Source: an uncultured Gemmatimonadota bacterium
GTDB lineage: Bacteria; Gemmatimonadota; Gemmatimonadetes; Gemmatimonadales; Gemmatimonadaceae
Assembly: GCA_946479895.1 (NCBI GenBank)
Contig: CAMLHT010000088.1
Span: 1 to 14,286, forward strand
Length of the DNA stretch: 14,286 nucleotides
Direction of reading: 5' to 3'
Part shown: in pieces, positions 14,242 to 14,286 of the stretch
How the letters are laid out: every line of letters starts with the position of its first letter
How positions within the stretch are numbered: position 1 is the first letter of the stretch
Program-made: the position numbers and the translations under genes
The notes under the pieces: model-generated
Seen by the model: the letters and a program-made list of their open reading frames with translations, nothing else
Told to the model about the DNA's origin: nothing
Database searches by the model: none

Positions 14242-14286
14242 TCAGTGCAGCACTCCGCGGGGTTGCAGCAGCTTGGCGATGAGCGA
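14242..14286 (-). CDS. C-terminal end of an upstream gene (cut by window edge), identity unknown
   Basis: The last 14 codons read SLIAKLLQPRGVLH and then TGA, ending two bases before the debranching-enzyme ATG. The close spacing and same strand suggest a genuine operon neighbour. Too little is visible to name it. Confidence 0.45.
   Translation of the reverse strand, partial: SLIAKLLQPRGVLH

Overview
The window is a gene-dense, high-G+C bacterial chromosomal segment with ten complete protein genes, one gene resting on an uncertain start, and two genes cut by the window edges. No rRNA, tRNA, CRISPR array, transposase or phage gene was seen. The very high G+C, TGA stops, four-base start/stop overlaps, a GAF-type sensor kinase beside a CusR-like regulator, a MarR-GNAT fusion and several exported lipoproteins or cupredoxins would fit a soil or sediment Gemmatimonadota-like bacterium. 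That assignment is inference from gene style only.

Layout. Positions 1-1646 (minus): gnd (6-phosphogluconate dehydrogenase), then zwf (glucose-6-phosphate dehydrogenase, cut by the left edge), coupled by a GTGA overlap; this is the oxidative pentose-phosphate branch. Positions 1653-1761: an array of degenerate octamers in two opposite arms. Positions 1757-4215 (minus): a VLCAD-like acyl-CoA dehydrogenase coupled by ATGA to a KynB/cyclase-family metal hydrolase. Positions 4216-4418: a divergent intergenic region with a dispersed REP-like repeat. Positions 4419-5261 (plus): a lipoprotein with a LolA/LolB-like look. Positions 5297-5590 (minus): a small Pro/Ser/Thr/Ala-rich lipoprotein. Positions 5865-6830 (plus): a MarR-GNAT fusion regulator, preceded by a perfect inverted repeat that overlaps a TTGACA box.

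Positions 6868 to about 8691 or further (minus): a membrane sensor histidine kinase whose first transmembrane helix extends upstream of the only conventional start codon. Positions 8993-9996 (minus): a secreted His-rich protein (probably TTHB210-like/DUF5602) coupled by ATGA to a Tat-exported blue-copper protein. Divergent from these, 10159-12156 (plus) holds a soluble GAF histidine kinase and a CusR-like OmpR-family response regulator. Positions 12305-14239 (minus): a GH133-type glycogen debranching enzyme, preceded by the last codons of another gene at the right edge.

The genes fall into a carbon/redox part (gnd, zwf, acyl-CoA dehydrogenase, KynB-like, debranching enzyme) and an envelope/sensing part (lipoproteins, MarR-GNAT, two kinases, response regulator, cupredoxin pair). 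The most suggestive grouping is the cupredoxin and His-rich protein operon back to back with a GAF-kinase/CusR-like pair, a possible copper- or redox-responsive module. No wholly unfamiliar multi-gene system could be shown. The best leads are the octamer array at 1653-1761, the operator at 5795-5817, the cupredoxin/two-component locus and the kinase start problem.
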